Counted from the first letter of the stretch, positions 11,703 through 22,059 are shown. The stretch is DNA of 64,000 nucleotides from Sphingomonas sp. BK235 (GCF_004345855.1 NZ_SLXN01000003.1:310001-374000), one strand, 5' to 3'. Notes: generated by a model not told the origin, from the sequence alone. Numbers and translations are program-made.

Positions 11703-11746
11703 CCGCCCGATGCGCCGAACGGTGCGTCGGGCGGTTGCCTTTTTAT
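11703..11746 (+). terminator. Intrinsic terminator after tuf
   Basis: A 14-bp stem (11703-11716 with 11721-11734), GAAC loop, is followed by TTGCCTTTTTA. A second hairpin without a good T-run follows directly (stem 11750-11756 with 11763-11769). This separates the str and S10 transcription units. Confidence 0.85.
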
Positions 11747-11930
11747 AGAGGCGCGGTTATGGCCGCGCCTTCGCTTTGGGTTCGAGAACAGCAAGAGGTG
11801 CTCTCGTCCCGTCAGCCCGGTCTCGGCCGGGGTCTTGTGGTGGCAGCGTCAGCGCTAGCGTAGCAGGGCTTCGGTCTCGGCCGGAGTGACGGGGGAGGAA
11901 GTGCCCCGCTCTTTCGCATTGGTAGGGATC
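11747..11930 (+). promoter_or_regulatory. rpsJ: S10 operon leader region
   Basis: The 184 nt before rpsJ hold a GC-rich hairpin (11750-11769) and an exact 13-bp direct repeat, CGGTCTCGGCCGG, at 11818-11830 and 11872-11884, offset by 54 bp. I could not find a convincing -35/-10 pair. As transcription of tuf should end upstream, the S10 promoter is expected here. In E. coli this leader is the L4 target; no clear homologous structure is visible. Confidence 0.45.
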
Positions 11931-12239
11931 ATGGACAGCAACATCCGCATTCGCCTCAAGGCGTTCGATCATCGCGTGCTCGATCAGGCGACCGGCGACA
12001 TCGCCGACACCGCGCGCCGCACCGGCGCGCTCATCCGTGGCCCCATCCCGCTGCCGACGCGCATCGAGAAGTTCACGGTCAACCGCGGCCCGCACATCGA
12101 CAAGAAGTCGCGCGAGCAGTTCGAGGTCCGCACCTACAAGCGCATGCTCGACATCGTTCAGCCGACCCCGCAGACGGTGGACGCGCTGATGAAGCTCGAC
12201 CTCGCCGCCGGTGTTGACGTCGAGATCAAGCTCGCGTAA
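11931..12239 (+). CDS. rpsJ: 30S ribosomal protein S10
   Basis: The 102-residue protein starts [20 protein letters not shown] and ends [14 protein letters not shown] ([11 protein letters not shown]), as in the family. It also carries the [29 protein letters not shown] core. S10 is part of the 30S head and also the NusE antitermination factor. The ATG at 11931 is the conserved start; a GTG further upstream would add 15 unrelated residues. Confidence 0.99.
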   Translation: MDSNIRIRLKAFDHRVLDQATGDIADTARRTGALIRGPIPLPTRIEKFTVNRGPHIDKKSREQFEVRTYKRMLDIVQPTPQTVDALMKLDLAAGVDVEIKLA

Positions 12240-12532
12240 TTGGCCGGCTCCCGCGGTTGACGTGAGTCCCGCGGGTTTGTCGTTTCGTGGCGTATCGCGC
12301 GAGACGGACGAGCGCACCGCCTGCCGGACGCTCCGACGACCATGAGATACCGCCGGCCGCTCTCGGGTGGCCGGGTCAGCGTCTCCCGTCTGTCTCCCCC
12401 TCGGGGAGGCGCCCAGCCCGGGACGGGGGCACGCTTCGCACATTTCGGGCTGACCGATCCGCGCCGCTAGGCACGGGTCACAAGCACCGTGGGGATGGGC
12501 CTCGCGGTGCCTCTGTCAAGGAGCAAGGGATC
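12240..12532 (+). other. Long intra-operon spacer between rpsJ and rplC
   Basis: These 293 nt hold no convincing gene. A CCGCGG...CCCGCGGG dyad near 12250-12272 followed by TTTGTCGTTT looks like a weak terminator or attenuator. A CTCCCC/GGGGAG hairpin lies near 12396-12410. E. coli has almost no spacer here. Confidence 0.5.
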
Positions 12533-13285
12533 ATGCGTACTGGCGTGATCGCGAAGAAAATGGGGATGACCCGCCTGTTCCAGGACGATGGCCGCCACGT
12601 GCCGGTCACCGTCCTGCAGATCGAGGCGCTTCAGGTCGTCGCCCGTCGCGAGAAGGACCGTGACGGCTACACCGCCGTCCAGCTCGGCGCAGGTGTCGCC
12701 AAGAGCAAGAACGTCGCCAAGCCGCAGCGCGGCCACTTCGGCAAGGCCGAGGTGGAGCCCAAGGCGGTGGTGCACGAGTTCCGCGTGACCGAGGAGAATC
12801 TCCTCGACGTCGGCGCCGAGCTCGCCGCGGACCATTATGTCGCCGGCCAGCTGGTCGACATCCAGGGCCGCACCCAGGGCAAGGGCTTCGCCGGCGCGAT
12901 GAAGCGCTGGAACTTCGGCGGTCTGCGCGCGACGCACGGCGTGTCGGTGTCGCACCGCTCGCACGGTTCGACCGGTAACCGCCAGGATCCCGGCCGCGTC
13001 TTCAAGAACAAGAAGATGGCGGGTCACATGGGTGACAAGAACCGCACCCAGCAGAATCTCGAGATCGTCGGCACCGACGTCGAGCGCGGCCTCATCTTCG
13101 TGAAGGGCTCGGTGCCCGGCTCGAAGGGCGGCTGGCTGTTCGTCAAGGACGCGGTCAAGCAGGCTCGTCACGAGAGCGCGCCGTATCCGGCGTCGATCAA
13201 GTCGGCGGCCAACAACAACAGCGCGGCGGACACGCCGGCCGACACGTCGGCCGATGCTCCCGCGACCGACGGCCAGGAGGGCTGA
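12533..13285 (+). CDS. rplC: 50S ribosomal protein L3
   Basis: The 250-residue protein starts [20 protein letters not shown] and has the central [15 protein letters not shown] and [26 protein letters not shown] blocks near the peptidyl-transferase centre. It is ~35-40 residues longer than E. coli L3 because of an acidic Ala/Asp/Thr-rich tail ([22 protein letters not shown]). Such tails occur in alphaproteobacterial L3. The ATG at 12533 has AAGGAG upstream. Confidence 0.98.
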   Translation: MRTGVIAKKMGMTRLFQDDGRHVPVTVLQIEALQVVARREKDRDGYTAVQLGAGVAKSKNVAKPQRGHFGKAEVEPKAVVHEFRVTEENLLDVGAELAADHYVAGQLVDIQGRTQGKGFAGAMKRWNFGGLRATHGVSVSHRSHGSTGNRQDPGRVFKNKKMAGHMGDKNRTQQNLEIVGTDVERGLIFVKGSVPGSKGGWLFVKDAVKQARHESAPYPASIKSAANNNSAADTPADTSADAPATDGQEG

Positions 13286-13287
13286 AC

Positions 13288-13902
13288 GTGAAGGTCAAGG
13301 TTTCCTCCTTCGCCGGCACCGACGCAGCGGACATCGAGCTCAACGACGAGGTTTTCGGCCTCGATCCGCGCGCCGACATCCTGCACCGCGTCGTGACCTG
13401 GCAGCTCGAGAAGCGTCGCGCCACCGCGCGCGGCACGCGCGAGCGCGCCGACGTCGCCCGCTCGGGCAAGAAGCTCGGTCGCCAGAAGGGCGGCGGTGTG
13501 GCGCGTCACGGCGATCGCCGCGCCCCGGTGTTCATCGGCGGCGGTAAGGCACACGGCGCCCGCGTCCGCGACTTCAACCCCGGGCTCAACAAGAAGATTC
13601 GCGCGCTCGGTCTCAAGATGGCGCTCAGCAGCCATGCCAAGGCCGGCTCGCTGATCGTGCTCGACGCGTTCGAGGTGCAGAAGACGAAGGAGCTCAAGGG
13701 CCACTTCGCGACGCTCACCACGGGCAAGCGCACGCTGGTGATCGACGGCGAGGCGGGCGAGAGCTTCCGCGCCGGTCGTAACCTGCCGGGCGTGGACCTG
13801 CTCCCGGCGGTCGGCGCGAACGTCTACGACATCATCAAGGCAGACACGCTGGTGCTGACGCGCGCGGCGGTCGAGAAGCTGGAGGCGCGCTTCAATGGCT
13901 AA
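13288..13902 (+). CDS. rplD: 50S ribosomal protein L4
   Basis: The 204-residue protein begins with GTG at 13288, two bases after the rplC stop. It has the L4 core [39 protein letters not shown], whose loop lines the exit tunnel. In E. coli L4 represses this operon. It overlaps rplW by 8 nt, implying translational coupling. Confidence 0.98.
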   Translation: MKVKVSSFAGTDAADIELNDEVFGLDPRADILHRVVTWQLEKRRATARGTRERADVARSGKKLGRQKGGGVARHGDRRAPVFIGGGKAHGARVRDFNPGLNKKIRALGLKMALSSHAKAGSLIVLDAFEVQKTKELKGHFATLTTGKRTLVIDGEAGESFRAGRNLPGVDLLPAVGANVYDIIKADTLVLTRAAVEKLEARFNG

Positions 13903-14209
13903 GCCGGCAGAGGCGATCGACAACCGTCACTATGACGTGATTGTCGCGCCGCACATCACCGAGAAGGCGACTCTGCTCTCCGAGCAGAACGCGGTGGTCT
14001 TCAAGGTCGCCAACAAGGCGACCAAGCCCCAGATCAAGGCGGCCGTGGAGGCGCTCTTCGGCGTCAGCGTCACGGGCGTGAACACGATCGTCCAGAAGGG
14101 CAAGACCAAGCGTTGGAAGGGTGCGCCCTACCGTCGCTCCGATGTCAAGAAGGCGATCGTCACGCTCCGCGAGGGCCAGTCGATCGACGTCACCGAGGGG
14201 GCCAAGTAA
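13895..14209 (+). CDS. rplW: 50S ribosomal protein L23
   Basis: The 104-residue protein has the L23 pattern APHITEKAT and [23 protein letters not shown] followed by VNT and [21 protein letters not shown]23 sits at the tunnel exit and docks trigger factor and SRP. Its ATG overlaps the end of rplD. Confidence 0.98.
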   Translation: MAKPAEAIDNRHYDVIVAPHITEKATLLSEQNAVVFKVANKATKPQIKAAVEALFGVSVTGVNTIVQKGKTKRWKGAPYRRSDVKKAIVTLREGQSIDVTEGAK

Positions 14210-14210
14210 G

Positions 14211-15044
14211 ATGGCACTCAAGCATTATAACCCGACGTCGCCGGCGCAGCGCGGCCTCGTCCTCGTCGACAAGTCGTCGCTGTACAAGGGCAAGCCCGTC
14301 AAGGCGCTGACCGAGGGCAAGCGCAAGACCGGCGGCCGCAACAACAAGGGCCATGTGACCTCGCGCGGCATCGCCGGCGGTCACAAGCAGCGCTACCGCT
14401 ACGTCGACTTCAAGCGGCGCAAGTGGGACGTCGAGGGCACCGTCGAGCGGCTCGAGTATGACCCGAACCGCACCGCCTTCATCGCGCTGGTCAAGTATCC
14501 CGACGAGGAGCTGGCCTATATCATCGCGCCGCAGCGGCTCGCGCCGGGCGACAAGGTGATCGCGGGCAAGAAGACCGACGTGAAGCCGGGCAATGCCATG
14601 GAGCTGGGCCAGATCCCGGTCGGCACCATCGTCCACAACGTGGAGATGAAGCCGGGCAAGGGCGGTCAGATCGCGCGCTCGGCCGGCACCTACGTGCAGG
14701 TCGTCGGCCGCGACCGTGGCATGGTCATCGTCCGCCTCAACTCGGGTGAGCAGCGCTACATCCACGGTGAGTGCATGGCGACGATCGGCGCGGTGTCGAA
14801 CCCCGACAACCAGAACCAGAACCTCGGCAAGGCTGGCCGCTCGCGCTGGATGGGCAAGCGCCCGCTGACGCGCGGCGTGGCCAAGAACCCGGTCGACCAC
14901 CCGCACGGCGGTGGTGAGGGCCGGACCTCGGGCGGCCGTCACCCGGTCACGCCGTGGGGCAAGCCGACCAAGGGTGCGCGCACCCGCCACAACAAGTCTA
15001 CGGACAAGATGATCATTCGTAGCCGCCACGCGAGGAAGAAGTAA
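14211..15044 (+). CDS. rplB: 50S ribosomal protein L2
   Basis: The 277-residue protein starts [17 protein letters not shown] at 14211, one base after the rplW stop. It carries the conserved [21 protein letters not shown] block with the His implicated near the peptidyl-transferase centre. Its TAA shares the A of the rpsS ATG. Confidence 0.99.
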   Translation: MALKHYNPTSPAQRGLVLVDKSSLYKGKPVKALTEGKRKTGGRNNKGHVTSRGIAGGHKQRYRYVDFKRRKWDVEGTVERLEYDPNRTAFIALVKYPDEELAYIIAPQRLAPGDKVIAGKKTDVKPGNAMELGQIPVGTIVHNVEMKPGKGGQIARSAGTYVQVVGRDRGMVIVRLNSGEQRYIHGECMATIGAVSNPDNQNQNLGKAGRSRWMGKRPLTRGVAKNPVDHPHGGGEGRTSGGRHPVTPWGKPTKGARTRHNKSTDKMIIRSRHARKK

Positions 15045-15319
15045 TGGCTCGCTCTGTCTGGAAGGGCCCGTTCGTCGAACTGAGCCTGCTCAAGAAGGCC
15101 GAGGCCGCGCAGGACGCCGGTGGCCGCGCGCCGATCAAGACCTGGTCGCGCCGCTCCACCATCCTGCCGCAGTTCGTCGGTCTGACGTTCTCGGTCTACA
15201 ACGGCCGCAAGTTCGTGCCCGTCTCGGTCAACGAGGACATGGTCGGCATGAAGCTCGGCGAGTTCGCGCCCACCCGGTTCTTCCCGGGCCACGCGGCTGA
15301 CAAGAAGGGCAAGCGCTGA
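15044..15319 (+). CDS. rpsS: 30S ribosomal protein S19
   Basis: The 91-residue protein has the S19 signature [23 protein letters not shown] and [24 protein letters not shown]. It overlaps both neighbours by one base (TAATG and TGATG), so translation is coupled along rplB-rpsS-rplV. Confidence 0.99.
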   Translation: MARSVWKGPFVELSLLKKAEAAQDAGGRAPIKTWSRRSTILPQFVGLTFSVYNGRKFVPVSVNEDMVGMKLGEFAPTRFFPGHAADKKGKR

Positions 15320-15696
15320 TGAGCAAGCCTGCATCCCCCCGCAAGGTCGGCGAGAAGGAAGCCCTCTCGGTCGGCACGCAGATCCGCGGCTCGGCGCAGA
15401 AGCTGGGCCTGGTGGCGGCGCTGATCCGCGGCCGCTCGGCGGCCGACGCGATGAACATCCTCGCCTTCTCCAAGAAGTCGATGGCGGTCGACGCGCGCAA
15501 GGTGCTGGCCTCGGCCATCGCCAACGCCGAGAACAACCACAACCTCGACGTCGACGCGCTCGTCGTCGCCGAGGCGTCGGTCGGCAAGTCGATCACCATG
15601 AAGCGGTTCGCCACGCGCGGCCGCGGCAAGTCCACCCGCATCCTCAAGCCGTTCTCGCGGCTGCGGATCGTCGTGCGCGAGCAGGAAGAAGCCTAA
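15319..15696 (+). CDS. rplV: 50S ribosomal protein L22
   Basis: The 125-residue protein has the [26 protein letters not shown] helix and the tunnel-lining beta-hairpin [21 protein letters not shown]. The N-terminus is a little longer than in E. coli ([16 protein letters not shown]). It shares one base with each neighbouring gene. Confidence 0.98.
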   Translation: MSKPASPRKVGEKEALSVGTQIRGSAQKLGLVAALIRGRSAADAMNILAFSKKSMAVDARKVLASAIANAENNHNLDVDALVVAEASVGKSITMKRFATRGRGKSTRILKPFSRLRIVVREQEEA

Positions 15697-16403
15697 TGGG
15701 TCACAAGAGCAATCCCATCGGTCTGCGCCTGCAGATCAACCGCACCTGGGACAGCCGCTGGTACGCCGAGGGTGACGACTACCGTCGCCTGCTGCTGGAG
15801 GATCTCAAGATCCGCCAGTACATCATCAAGACGCTGCCGCAGGCGGCGATCTCGAAGGTGGTGATCGATCGTCCGGCCAAGCTGTGCCGCATCTCGGTCT
15901 ATGCCGCGCGCCCGGGCGTAATCATCGGCAAGAAGGGCTCGGACATCGAGAAGCTGCGCAAGACGCTCGGCGCGATGACCAGCTCGGACGTGTCGCTGAA
16001 CATCGTCGAGATCCGCAAGCCCGAGGTCGACGCCAAGCTCGTCGCGCAGGGCATCGCGGACCAGCTCGAGCGTCGTATCGCCTTCCGTCGCGCGATGAAG
16101 CGCGCGGTGCAGTCGGCGATGCGCCTCGGTGCGGACGGCATCAAGGTCTATTGCGGCGGCCGTCTCGGCGGCGCCGAGATCGCGCGCTCGGAGAGCTATC
16201 GCGAGGGCCGCGTGCCGCTGCACACGCTGCGCGCCAACATCGACTATGCCGAGGCCGAGGCGCACACCGCCTATGGCGTCTGCGGCGTCAAGGTGTGGGT
16301 GTTCAAGGGCGAGATCCTCGGGCACGACCCGATGGCGACCGATCGTCTCATGATGGAGGCCCAGACCTCCGGCGTGCGCCCCGCGCGCGATGACCGCCGC
16401 TAA
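15696..16403 (+). CDS. rpsC: 30S ribosomal protein S3
   Basis: The 235-residue protein starts [24 protein letters not shown]. It has the KH domain [18 protein letters not shown] and the C-terminal [16 protein letters not shown]3 forms part of the mRNA entry tunnel and helicase. Length is as expected. Confidence 0.99.
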   Translation: MGHKSNPIGLRLQINRTWDSRWYAEGDDYRRLLLEDLKIRQYIIKTLPQAAISKVVIDRPAKLCRISVYAARPGVIIGKKGSDIEKLRKTLGAMTSSDVSLNIVEIRKPEVDAKLVAQGIADQLERRIAFRRAMKRAVQSAMRLGADGIKVYCGGRLGGAEIARSESYREGRVPLHTLRANIDYAEAEAHTAYGVCGVKVWVFKGEILGHDPMATDRLMMEAQTSGVRPARDDRR

Positions 16404-16414
16404 GGAATAAGGCA

Positions 16415-16849
16415 ATGCTGCAACCGAAGCGCACCAAGTTCCGCAAGGCGTTCAAGGGCCGTATCCACGGCGACGCCAAGGGCGGCACCTCGCTGAACTT
16501 CGGCTCCTATGGCCTCAAGGCGATGGAGCCGGACCGTATCACCGCGCGTCAGATCGAGGCGGCCCGCCGCGCGATCACGCGTCACATCAAGCGCCAGGGG
16601 CGTCTGTGGATCCGCGTGTTCCCGGACGTGCCGGTGTCGAGCAAGCCCGCCGAGGTCCGCATGGGCTCGGGCAAGGGTTCGCCCGAGTTCTGGGCGGCGC
16701 GCGTCAAGCCGGGCCGGATCCTGTTCGAGCTCGACGGCGTCGAGGGGCCGCTCGCCGCGGAGGCGTTCGAGCGCGCCGCGATGAAGCTGCCGATCAAGAC
16801 CAAGGTCGTGGCGCGTCTGGGCGACACCTCGCACCTGGGAGGCGAGTAA
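16415..16849 (+). CDS. rplP: 50S ribosomal protein L16
   Basis: The 144-residue protein starts [24 protein letters not shown]. It has the [24 protein letters not shown] segment, whose Arg is the target of the L16 hydroxylase in other bacteria. AAGGAATAAGG provides the ribosome-binding site 11 nt after rpsC. Confidence 0.99.
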   Translation: MLQPKRTKFRKAFKGRIHGDAKGGTSLNFGSYGLKAMEPDRITARQIEAARRAITRHIKRQGRLWIRVFPDVPVSSKPAEVRMGSGKGSPEFWAARVKPGRILFELDGVEGPLAAEAFERAAMKLPIKTKVVARLGDTSHLGGE

Positions 16850-16850
16850 G

Positions 16851-17057
16851 ATGGCACATACCACTGACTTCACCGGCCAGAGCGACGACCAGCTCGCCGA
16901 GAGCCTGGGCAACCTGAAGCGCGAGCAGTTCAACCTGCGCTTCCAGGCGGCGACCAGCCAGCTCGAGAAGCCGAGCCGCGTGCGCGAGGTCCGCAAGGAC
17001 ATCGCCCGCATCAAGACCCTGCAGGCGCAGCGCACCGCTGCGGCTGCGGCCAAGTAA
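16851..17057 (+). CDS. rpmC: 50S ribosomal protein L29
   Basis: The 68-residue helical protein has the L29 pattern ([46 protein letters not shown]). It starts one base after rplP. L29 lies at the tunnel exit next to L23. It has a short Ala/Lys-rich C-terminus. Confidence 0.98.
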   Translation: MAHTTDFTGQSDDQLAESLGNLKREQFNLRFQAATSQLEKPSRVREVRKDIARIKTLQAQRTAAAAAK

Positions 17058-17070
17058 GAGGACGACGCAC

Positions 17071-17343
17071 ATGCCGAAGCGCGTGCTGACCGGAGTGATC
17101 GTCTCCGACAAGGGCGAGAAGACGGTGATCGTCAACGTGGAGCGCAAGGTGAAGCACCCGCTCTACGGCAAGATCATCCGCCGCTCGAAGAAGTACCACG
17201 CCCATGACGAGGCGAACGAGTATAAGCAGGGCGAGACCGTGCGCATCGAAGAGACCGCGCCGATCTCCAAGCTGAAGACCTGGAAGGTCGTCGACCGCGT
17301 GAACACGCATGTCGCGCCCGAGCGGGTCGACGTCGACGCGTAA
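17071..17343 (+). CDS. rpsQ: 30S ribosomal protein S17
   Basis: The 90-residue protein has the S17 core [55 protein letters not shown] site precedes the ATG. It is the last gene before a 221-bp spacer that marks the S10/spc boundary, as in E. coli. Confidence 0.99.
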   Translation: MPKRVLTGVIVSDKGEKTVIVNVERKVKHPLYGKIIRRSKKYHAHDEANEYKQGETVRIEETAPISKLKTWKVVDRVNTHVAPERVDVDA

Positions 17344-17455
17344 GCGTCGCTGAGCGCGCCCGCCGGCGTTTCGGGAAGGGTCCGCGGCCTGGCCGCGGAG
17401 ACCAGCCGAGCGTGGCGGGAAGACGTGGGGGCAGGGCACTTGCCTTTCGCCCGCG

Positions 17456-17475
17456 GAGCGGCTAACCGGCCGCTC
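17456..17475 (+). promoter_or_regulatory. Hairpin at the S10/spc boundary
   Basis: GAGCGGC and GCCGCTC pair across the loop TAACCG. A T-run (CATTTTTTTAGG) lies ~35 nt further on rather than directly after the stem, so termination would be weak. The same loop closed by GGC/GCC forms the stronger terminator at 21441. Confidence 0.5.
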
Positions 17476-17564
17476 CCCTCGGTATGGCCATGCGCCTGCC
17501 GGGGGTCATTTTTTTAGGCGGGGCTGGGTCGGTATCCACCCCAAGGCGAGAAGGAAGCGGATCG

Positions 17565-17933
17565 ATGATCCAGATGCAGTCCAATCTCGACGTCGCTGAC
17601 AACAGCGGCGCGAAGCGGGTGCAGTGCATCAAGGTGCTTGGCGGGTCCAAGCGCCGCACGGCCGGCGTCGGCGACATCATCGTCGTCAGCGTCAAGGAAG
17701 CGCAGCCGCGTGGCCGCGTGAAGAAGGGCGACGTTCACCGCGCGGTGATCGTGCGCACCGCCAAGGACATCCGCCGCGCCGACGGCTCGGTGATCCGGTT
17801 CGACGGCAATGCCGCGGTGCTGGTCAACAAGAACGAGGAGCCGATCGGCACCCGTATCTTCGGCCCGGTCGTGCGCGAGCTGCGCGGCAAGAAGCACATG
17901 AAGATCATCAGCCTCGCGCCGGAGGTGCTGTAA
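17565..17933 (+). CDS. rplN: 50S ribosomal protein L14
   Basis: The 122-residue protein starts [27 protein letters not shown] at the ATG at 17565. AGAAGGAAGCGG precedes it; an upstream in-frame start would add 27 residues outside the family. It is the first gene of the spc unit. Its TAA shares one base with rplX. Confidence 0.99.
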   Translation: MIQMQSNLDVADNSGAKRVQCIKVLGGSKRRTAGVGDIIVVSVKEAQPRGRVKKGDVHRAVIVRTAKDIRRADGSVIRFDGNAAVLVNKNEEPIGTRIFGPVVRELRGKKHMKIISLAPEVL

Positions 17934-18250
17934 TGGCCGCCGCGAAGATCAAGAAGGGCGATCAGGTCATCGTCCTCTCGGGCAAGGACAAGGGCAAGAC
18001 CGGCACGGTCACCCAGTCGATGCCGAAGGATAGCAAGGTGATCGTCGGCGGCGTCAACGTCGCCACCCGTCACCGCAAGCCGACGCAGGCGAATCCGCAG
18101 GGCGGGCTCGAGCGGATCGAGGCGCCGCTGCACGTGTCGAAGGTGGCGCACGTCACCGCCGACGGCAAGCCGACGCGCGTCCGCTTCGAGACGCAGGACG
18201 GCAAGAAGGTCCGCGTCGCGGTGAAGACCGGGGAGAAGATCGATGGCTGA
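17933..18250 (+). CDS. rplX: 50S ribosomal protein L24
   Basis: The 105-residue protein has the KOW motif ([22 protein letters not shown]) and the L24 segment [31 protein letters not shown]. It starts within the rplN stop codon (TAATG) and overlaps the next gene by 8 nt. L24 starts 50S assembly. Confidence 0.98.
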   Translation: MAAAKIKKGDQVIVLSGKDKGKTGTVTQSMPKDSKVIVGGVNVATRHRKPTQANPQGGLERIEAPLHVSKVAHVTADGKPTRVRFETQDGKKVRVAVKTGEKIDG

Positions 18251-18830
18251 TGCCTACAAGCCCCGCATGAAGGCGATCTACGAGGATCGCATCATCAAGG
18301 CGATGACCGACAAGTTCGGCTACAAGAACGTCAACGAGATCCCGCGGATCGACAAGATCGTGCTCAACATGGGCGTCGGCGAGGCGACCCAGGACAAGAA
18401 GCGCGTCGACCAGGCCGCCTCGGAGATGGAGCTGATCGCCGGTCAGAAGCCGGTCGTCACCAAGGCGAAGAAGTCGATCGCGCAGTTCAAGCTGCGCGAG
18501 GGCATGCCGATCGGCGTGAAGGTCACCCTTCGCCGCGAGCGCATGTACGAGTTCCTCGACCGCTTCATCACCATCGCGCTCCCGCGCGTCCGCGACTTCC
18601 GCGGGCTGAACCCGAAGAGCTTCGACGGCCGCGGCAACTATGCCTGCGGTATCAAGGAGCAGATCGTGTTCCCGGAGATCAACTATGACCGCATCGACAA
18701 GGTGCGCGGCATGGACGTGATCGTGACCACGACCGCGAAGACCGACGACGAGGCGCGCGAGCTGCTCCGTCTGTTCGGCTTCCCGTTCCCGATCGAGGAC
18801 GAAACGACCGACGCGAAGAAGGCGGCATGA
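18243..18830 (+). CDS. rplE: 50S ribosomal protein L5
   Basis: The 195-residue protein has [44 protein letters not shown] and the C-terminal FPF-rich end typical of L5. It contacts 5S rRNA and the P-site tRNA. It is about ten residues longer than E. coli L5. Confidence 0.99.
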   Translation: MADAYKPRMKAIYEDRIIKAMTDKFGYKNVNEIPRIDKIVLNMGVGEATQDKKRVDQAASEMELIAGQKPVVTKAKKSIAQFKLREGMPIGVKVTLRRERMYEFLDRFITIALPRVRDFRGLNPKSFDGRGNYACGIKEQIVFPEINYDRIDKVRGMDVIVTTTAKTDDEARELLRLFGFPFPIEDETTDAKKAA

Positions 18831-18865
18831 CCGTCTCGCTGGTCTGATAAAGAGAGCTTAAGTCC

Positions 18866-19171
18866 ATGGCGAAACTGAGTTCCGTGAACAAGAACGAGCG
18901 TCGCAAGAAGCTGGTGGCGCAATATGCGCCCAAGCTGGCGAAGCTGAAGGCAATCGCGAACGACCAGTCGCTCGACGAGACCGAGCGTCTCATCGCGCGG
19001 CTGAAGATGGCCGAGCTGCCCCGCAACGCCAATCCGACGCGGATCCGCAACCGCTGCGCGCTGACCGGTCGTCCGCGTGCTTACTACCGCAAGTTCGGGC
19101 TTGCCCGTGTGATGCTGCGCGATCTGGCCAACAAGGGCCTGATCCCGGGTCTCACCAAGTCGAGCTGGTAA
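18866..19171 (+). CDS. rpsN: 30S ribosomal protein S14
   Basis: The 101-residue protein is the long zinc-free type: it has [40 protein letters not shown] and lacks the CxxC pairs of the short form. It starts [21 protein letters not shown] with AGAGAGCTTAAG upstream. Confidence 0.99.
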   Translation: MAKLSSVNKNERRKKLVAQYAPKLAKLKAIANDQSLDETERLIARLKMAELPRNANPTRIRNRCALTGRPRAYYRKFGLARVMLRDLANKGLIPGLTKSSW

Positions 19172-19180
19172 GGACGTACG

Positions 19181-19591
19181 ATGGCAGTGACCGATCCCCT
19201 GGGTGACCTGCTCACCCGCATCCGCAACGGCCAGCGCGCGCGCAAGGACAGCGTGCTGTCGCCCGCGTCGAAGCTGCGCGTCCGCGTGCTCGACGTGCTC
19301 CAGCGCGAGGGCTATATCCGCGGCTATTCCGAGGAGGAACTCGCGCTCGGCAAGGGCGCGTCCACCAAGGGCGTCCGCATCGAGCTCAAGTATTTCGAGG
19401 GCCAGCCCGCGATCAAGCACGTCGCGCGCGTCTCGAAGCCGGGCCGTCGCATCTACTCCGGCGCCACCGAGCTGCCGCGCGTGATGAATGGCCTGGGCAT
19501 CACCATCGTGTCGACGCCGAAGGGCGTTCTGTCGGACGCCGAGGCGCGCGAGCAGAACGTCGGCGGCGAAGTGCTGGCGGAGGTGTTCTGA
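19181..19591 (+). CDS. rpsH: 30S ribosomal protein S8
   Basis: The 136-residue protein has [27 protein letters not shown] and [19 protein letters not shown]. In E. coli S8 is the repressor of the spc operon. It overlaps rplF by one base (TGATG). Confidence 0.99.
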   Translation: MAVTDPLGDLLTRIRNGQRARKDSVLSPASKLRVRVLDVLQREGYIRGYSEEELALGKGASTKGVRIELKYFEGQPAIKHVARVSKPGRRIYSGATELPRVMNGLGITIVSTPKGVLSDAEAREQNVGGEVLAEVF

Positions 19592-20124
19592 TGAGCCGCA
19601 TCGGCAAGAAGGCGGTCCCGATCCCGTCGGGTGTCACCGCCACCCGCAACGGCAACGAGCTGTCGGTCAAGGGCCCCAAGGGCACCCTGTCGATGCCGCT
19701 GTCGGACCTGATCAGCTACGACGTGCAGGGTGACTCGATCGGCGTGCAGCCGGCCAACGACACCAAGCGCGCGCGCGCCTTCTGGGGCATGCAGCGGACG
19801 CTGGTGCAGAACCTCGTCACCGGCGTGACCGAGGGCTTCACCAAGAAGCTGCTGATCACCGGCGTCGGCTACCGCGCCGCGGCGCAGGGCCGCAACCTGC
19901 GCCTGCAGCTCGGCTACAGCCACGACGTCAACATCGAGGTGCCCGAGGGCATCGAGGTGAAGACGCCGGACGCGACCACCGTCGAGATCAGCGGTGCGGA
20001 CAAGCAGCGCGTCGGCCAGCTGGCCGCCGAGATCCGCCGCTGGCGTAAGCCCGAGCCGTACAAGGGCAAGGGCATCAAGTACGACGGCGAGTATATCTTC
20101 CGTAAGGAAGGGAAGAAGAAGTGA
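19591..20124 (+). CDS. rplF: 50S ribosomal protein L6
   Basis: The 177-residue protein has [31 protein letters not shown] and the C-terminal signature [22 protein letters not shown]6 lies near the sarcin-ricin loop. It overlaps rplR by 4 nt (GTGA). Confidence 0.99.
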   Translation: MSRIGKKAVPIPSGVTATRNGNELSVKGPKGTLSMPLSDLISYDVQGDSIGVQPANDTKRARAFWGMQRTLVQNLVTGVTEGFTKKLLITGVGYRAAAQGRNLRLQLGYSHDVNIEVPEGIEVKTPDATTVEISGADKQRVGQLAAEIRRWRKPEPYKGKGIKYDGEYIFRKEGKKK

Positions 20125-20471
20125 CCAAGGGTCTTTCGCTTTTCGACAAGCGGCGTCGCCGCAACCGCACGGCGCTGCGCGCGCGGGCCGGCACCCGTCC
20201 GCGCCTGTCGGTGCATCGCTCGGGCAAGCACATCTACGCCCAGGTCATCGACGACGCCAACGGCCACACCGTGGCCTCGGCGTCGACGCTGGCCGGGCAC
20301 GAGGGCAAGACCGCGACCGTCGCGGCCGCGACCGAGGTGGGCAAGCGCGTCGCCGAGGCGGCCAAGGCCGCCGGTGTCACGCAGGTCGTGTTCGACCGCG
20401 GTGGCTTCCTCTTTCACGGCCGGGTGAAGGCGCTGGCCGAGGCCGCGCGCGAAGCCGGACTGGAGTTCTAA
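20121..20471 (+). CDS. rplR: 50S ribosomal protein L18
   Basis: The 116-residue protein starts with GTG at 20121 inside the rplF stop. It has the L18 pattern [46 protein letters not shown] and the C-terminal [26 protein letters not shown]. It binds 5S rRNA. Confidence 0.98.
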   Translation: MTKGLSLFDKRRRRNRTALRARAGTRPRLSVHRSGKHIYAQVIDDANGHTVASASTLAGHEGKTATVAAATEVGKRVAEAAKAAGVTQVVFDRGGFLFHGRVKALAEAAREAGLEF

Positions 20472-20474
20472 GAC

Positions 20475-21224
20475 ATGGCTGACGAGAACCAGCAGACGCA
20501 GGCGCCCGAGGCCGAGGCCAATGCGGCTCCGGCGCAGGCCGCGCCGCAGGACAATGGCCCGTCGCGCGGTGCGCGCGGCGGCCGTGGCGGCGGCGGTGGT
20601 CGCGGCGGCAACGACCGCGGCGGGCGCGGTGGTCGTGACGGTGGCCGTGGCCGCCGCGACGACCGTCGCAACAACGACGACGGCGGCGAGGAGCTGATCG
20701 AGAAGCTCGTCCACATCAACCGCGTCTCGAAGACGGTGAAGGGCGGCAAGCGCTTCGGCTTCGCGGCGCTGGTCGTGGTGGGCGACGGCAAGGGCCGCGT
20801 CGGTTTCGGTCACGGCAAGGCGCGCGAGGTCCCCGAGGCGATCTCCAAGGCGACCGCCGCGGCCAAGAAGAAGATGGTCCGCGTGCCGCTCAAGGAAGGC
20901 CGCACGCTGCACCATGACGGCAACGGCCACTTTGGCGCGGGTCGCGTGACGCTGCGCTCGGCGCCGCAGGGCACCGGCATCATCGCCGGCGGTCCGATGC
21001 GCGCGGTGTTCGAGAGCCTCGGCGTCGCCGACGTGGTGACCAAGTCGGTCGGCACTTCGAACCCGTACAACATGATCCGGGCGACCTTCGAGGCGCTGAA
21101 CACGCAGACCTCGCCGAAGGCGGTGGCGCAGCGTCGCGGCAAGAAGATCGCCGACCTGCTCGGCCGCGCGCACGGCGCGGACGCGGCGACCGCCGAGGCG
21201 GATGCCGCGGCAGTGGTGGAGTGA
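20475..21224 (+). CDS. rpsE: 30S ribosomal protein S5 with RGG-rich N-terminal extension
   Basis: From ~residue 72 the 249-residue protein is ordinary S5 ([46 protein letters not shown]). The first ~70 residues are extra: an acidic Gln/Ala-rich part (~1-30), then a low-complexity Gly/Arg/Asp part with many RGG and GRG units (~31-68). E. coli S5 has 167 residues. The RGG part could bind RNA or be arginine-methylated. A C-terminal Ala/Asp-rich tail is also present. S5 acts in decoding fidelity. Confidence 0.97.
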   Translation: MADENQQTQAPEAEANAAPAQAAPQDNGPSRGARGGRGGGGGRGGNDRGGRGGRDGGRGRRDDRRNNDDGGEELIEKLVHINRVSKTVKGGKRFGFAALVVVGDGKGRVGFGHGKAREVPEAISKATAAAKKKMVRVPLKEGRTLHHDGNGHFGAGRVTLRSAPQGTGIIAGGPMRAVFESLGVADVVTKSVGTSNPYNMIRATFEALNTQTSPKAVAQRRGKKIADLLGRAHGADAATAEADAAAVVE

Positions 21225-21229
21225 GCGAC

Positions 21230-21409
21230 ATGGCGACCATCAAGGTGAAGCAGACCGGCTCGCCGATTCGGCGGACCAAGGACCAGCGCGCGACGCTCGT
21301 CGGCCTGGGCCTGAACAAGATGCACCGCGTCGCGGAGCTGCAGGACAGCCCCGAGGTGCGCGGCATGATCCGCAAGGTGCAGCACATGGTCGAGGTGGTC
21401 GAGGGCTGA
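21230..21409 (+). CDS. rpmD: 50S ribosomal protein L30
   Basis: The 59-residue protein has [37 protein letters not shown]. The ATG at 21230 follows the rpsE stop by 5 nt. A GTG at 21221 would add three residues and overlap rpsE. It closes this transcription segment before a terminator. Confidence 0.98.
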   Translation: MATIKVKQTGSPIRRTKDQRATLVGLGLNKMHRVAELQDSPEVRGMIRKVQHMVEVVEG

Positions 21410-21440
21410 GCCTTCGCTACCGGACTAGTGACAAGACGAG

Positions 21441-21472
21441 GGAAGGGGGCTAACCGGCCCCCTTCCTGTTTT
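21441..21472 (+). terminator. Intrinsic terminator between rpmD and rplO
   Basis: A perfect 10-bp stem (21441-21450 with 21457-21466) has the loop TAACCG and is followed by TGTTTT. It interrupts the classical spc operon before rplO, so it probably acts as an attenuator that lowers rplO-secY-adk relative to the ribosomal genes. Confidence 0.75.
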
Positions 21473-21504
21473 CAGCGCGACAGAAGCGAAAGCGAGTGCA
21501 TATC

Positions 21505-22038
21505 ATGAAGCTCAACGAACTCAGCGACAACCAGGGCGCCCGTCACCGCAAGATCCGCGTCGGCCGCGGTATCGGCTCGGGCAAGGGCAAGACCGGCGGC
21601 CGCGGCGTCAAGGGTCAGAAGAGCCGCGAGGGCGTCAGCATCGCCGGCTTCGAGGGCGGCCAGATGCCGCTCCACATGCGGTTGCCGAAGCGCGGCTTCA
21701 ACAACATCTTCGCCAAGGACTATGCCACGGTGAACCTCGGCGAGATCCAGAAGGCGATCGAGTCGGGCAAGCTGACCGGCACCGACCTGGATCACGCCGC
21801 GCTCAAGGCGGCCGGCCTGGCGCGTGGCGGCAAGGACGGCGTGCGTCTGCTCGGCAAGGGCGAGCTGACCACCAAGCTCAACTTCACCGTCGCGGGCGTG
21901 TCGGCCTCGGCGCGCGAGGCGGTCGAGAAGCTCGGCGGCTCGGTCACCGTGCCCGAGATCGTCCCTGCCGCGGACAAGCACAAGGCGAAGCACCGCACCG
22001 CGCAGGCCGCGCGCAAGCAGGCGCAGACCCAGGCGTAA
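21505..22038 (+). CDS. rplO: 50S ribosomal protein L15
   Basis: The 177-residue protein starts [45 protein letters not shown] and keeps [18 protein letters not shown]. The ATG at 21505 matches the family start; a GTG at 21496 adds three residues. A basic Lys/Gln/Ala tail makes it ~30 residues longer than E. coli L15. Confidence 0.98.
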   Translation: MKLNELSDNQGARHRKIRVGRGIGSGKGKTGGRGVKGQKSREGVSIAGFEGGQMPLHMRLPKRGFNNIFAKDYATVNLGEIQKAIESGKLTGTDLDHAALKAAGLARGGKDGVRLLGKGELTTKLNFTVAGVSASAREAVEKLGGSVTVPEIVPAADKHKAKHRTAQAARKQAQTQA

Positions 22039-22059
22039 GCCGCTCCCGTCACTCTATCC

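Noticed and set aside
19914..21173. 419-codon minus-strand frame with Val/Ala/Thr repeats
   Set aside because: It arises from the RGG-coding region of rpsE read in antisense.
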